Of a stretch of DNA of 64,000 bases, positions 63,801 through 64,000 are shown piece after piece. This DNA comes from Planctomyces sp. GTDB lineage: Bacteria; Planctomycetota; Planctomycetia; Planctomycetales; Planctomycetaceae. The notes under the pieces were generated by a model that saw only the letters and a list, made by a program, of their open reading frames with translations, did no database searches and was not told the DNA's origin. A program made the position numbers and the translations under genes. Position 1 is the first letter of the stretch. Each line of letters opens with the position of its first letter. The stretch is from positions 1 to 64,000 of the forward strand of contig JAEUIH010000011.1 of NCBI GenBank assembly GCA_016795105.1. Direction: 5' to 3'.

Positions 63801-64000
63801 GCGTTCGCTGAACCTGACGGTGTTGGTCGAAAAGGTGATGATTCCCAGTCTCCAGCATCTCCTCGCGATCCGAATGCCAAGTTTGATTCGCCAAAGTCAA
63901 CAAAGCCGGAGAATCCAGACGAGGCAGACCCGGAAGATGCGGCTCGGGCGGCAAGCCTTATCCTCAAACGAATCCGCCGTGACATGGAACGTGGTCAAGT
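60858..64000 (+). CDS. Large membrane-anchored DUF4175-like protein with tandem-repeat region (incomplete at window end)
   Basis: At least 1047 residues, open at the window edge. The GTG at 60858 has AAGGA 7 nt upstream. Two transmembrane segments lie at about residues 35-55 and 70-90 and a third near 160-182. A beta-rich region follows (about 190-530, e.g. TKLDYEYPAYTTLPPRSEES and VTYYMSARDNKPPLGNQSRT), then a charged coil near 540-560. The protein then becomes low-complexity: about 7.5 copies of a 15-residue unit (QPGEKSEDGKPQEGN, residues about 679-790), then about 24 copies of GGNQQQ or GGDQKQ (about 789-934). The C-terminal part (SLILKRIRRDMERGQ) is helical. A similar layout is seen in DUF4175-like planctomycete proteins; the function is unknown. 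Confidence 0.85.
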   Translation, partial: MATVTETTVQGYAECDQFIQHQLDVARRRIRWTDLLTASVVAGLLLVSYILVFTVLDHWVIDGGFSPWTRAAMLILVLVLCAGIIFRYVVQPWFRQVHPLYAARILDAHGKDQTGALVTLIDLQVAGRPFDESIAKTLEKRAAVQISEVSVDDAVDRRLLVHLGSLLLALVVATCVYAVLSPKSINLLRPLTLFQSSVATRTVILNVKPGHQVIPAGSRVEIIADIGGVIPDDVAVYYTTSDRQFVNEKLQMKGKVDEGRFRVQMLGDKDRGIRQSLTYFISAGDARSEEYTLQVDEAPSAQVTKLDYEYPAYTTLPPRSEESGNINAWEGTKVRITASSSVEVTKAILKLSDDATFKIPGEEIGLQIDQTKLTGEFVLSPRKDGTFPAFYQIHVEDANGDVNREPTVYSIQVRRDQAPVIALLDPTRDLDVPANSVIPLLVEAEDPDFLLANVALHMAINGVPVEPPEMVFDAFEAGYQKKFIGTWDFKLTRLGVKAGDTVTYYMSARDNKPPLGNQSRTEELHLKILDEVAGDVARQQLEQDRQIQEQILKDKQPPQTPEEGSESEAGNGNSGVEPRENSEQPTENPAEQPGSTNATGDQEQKTSAADGNSAGQNPQAENTGNERHSDPGESAPGSEKNGTNPSQEDKKPADDHEALYKMFSRLKPDPADEPQSDDGKPQQGNQPGEKSEDGKPQEGNQPGEKSEDGKPQEGNQPGHKSEDGKPQEGNQPGEKSEDGKPQEGNQPGEKSEDGKPQEGNQPGEKSEDGKPQDGNQPGEKSEDGKPQGGNQQQGGNKQQGGNQQQGGNQQQGGNQQQGGNQQQGGNQQQGGNQQQGGDQKQGGDQKQGGDQKQGGDQKQGGDQKQGGDQKQGGNQQQGGNQQHGGDQQQGGNQQQGGNQQQGGNQQQGGDQKQGGNQQQGGNQQQGGNQQQGGSPSQGGSQEGGAQQGGNQSGGAQGGNGGSGDGTSTAAGSAGKTGLGSGAFAEPDGVGRKGDDSQSPASPRDPNAKFDSPKSTKPENPDEADPEDAARAASLILKRIRRDMERGQ
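62892..63660 (+). repeat. Two adjacent coding tandem arrays (45-bp and 18-bp units)
   Basis: 62892-63227 holds about 7.5 copies of a 45-bp unit; 63222-63660 holds about 24 copies of an 18-bp unit with two variants (NQQQ and DQKQ). The unit lengths are multiples of three, so copy-number changes keep the frame. Long open frames on the minus strand here are by-products of the array. Confidence 0.95.

Noticed and set aside
62556-63954. Two long minus-strand reading frames of more than 360 codons
   Set aside because: They are rich in repeated LLLVAAL or GYRPVAG units that are the antisense of the GGNQQQ array. The plus-strand frame is continuous with a normal protein.

Overview
This 64 kb window looks like a chromosomal segment of a planctomycete, most likely a member of the Planctomycetaceae or a close relative. 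The evidence is family content: a DUF1549/DUF1553 and DUF1501 pair followed by a WD40 protein, a 1132-residue PVC-type heme-binding CxxCH protein, an ECF sigma factor overlapping a Ser/Thr kinase with a DWG motif, paired dynamin-like GTPases, a PhoPQ-activated-protein homologue, and long low-complexity secreted or membrane proteins. Gene density is high, Shine-Dalgarno sites are irregular, and GTG and TTG starts are common. Species assignment from sequence alone is not possible.

Layout. 0-4.4 kb: asnS overlapping a U32 peptidase-like gene. 4.5-7.7 kb: a signalling cassette of ECF sigma factor, kinase and STAS protein. 7.8-13.0 kb: secreted glycoside hydrolase, PhoD-type phosphatase and PQQ-type propeller. 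13.1-16.4 kb: a class II photolyase/SRPBCC operon divergent from a sigma-70 factor, with recognisable promoters. 16.4-20.1 kb: a glycine/proline-rich exported protein and a 722-residue exported protein, each followed by a strong hairpin. 20.2-24.4 kb is the accessory zone: GGGCATTCCTGCCC tandem repeats, an XRE-cupin/GNAT/cupin operon with a palindromic operator, fused remnants of osmC and dinB, a group II intron whose reverse transcriptase is almost entirely deleted, and a hairpin repeat element into which that intron has inserted. 24.4-30.8 kb (minus strand): TSUP transporter, amidohydrolase, zinc-ribbon membrane protein, SPFH protein, EEP phosphatase. 30.9-34.1 kb: hypothetical gene, trpE, holB. 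34.1-37.6 kb: a second copy of the hairpin element, then a BlaI/M56 regulatory pair with a clear promoter and a tandem palindromic operator. 37.6-43.3 kb: more GGGCATTCCTGCCC repeats, argG, mtnA, serine hydrolase, murA. 43.3-49.3 kb: WD40, DUF1501, DUF1549 and PhoPQ-type genes. 49.4-53.2 kb: two overlapping dynamin-like GTPases. 53.4-60.4 kb: tRNA-Leu(CAG), an orphan response regulator, the PVC heme protein, gatB and a small lipoprotein-like gene. 60.9-64 kb: the start of a very large membrane-anchored protein with two tandem-repeat blocks, cut by the window edge.

The most unusual material is at 22.9-24.4 kb and at the related element at 34.12-34.20 kb. Four arms of a 29-nt repeat keep a hairpin stem through compensatory base changes, both copies supply the stop codon of the gene beside them, and one copy hosts a group II intron at an exactly definable junction. 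A second point of interest is the back-to-back ATGGCAA-N4-TTGCCAT operator in front of the BlaI/M56 pair.
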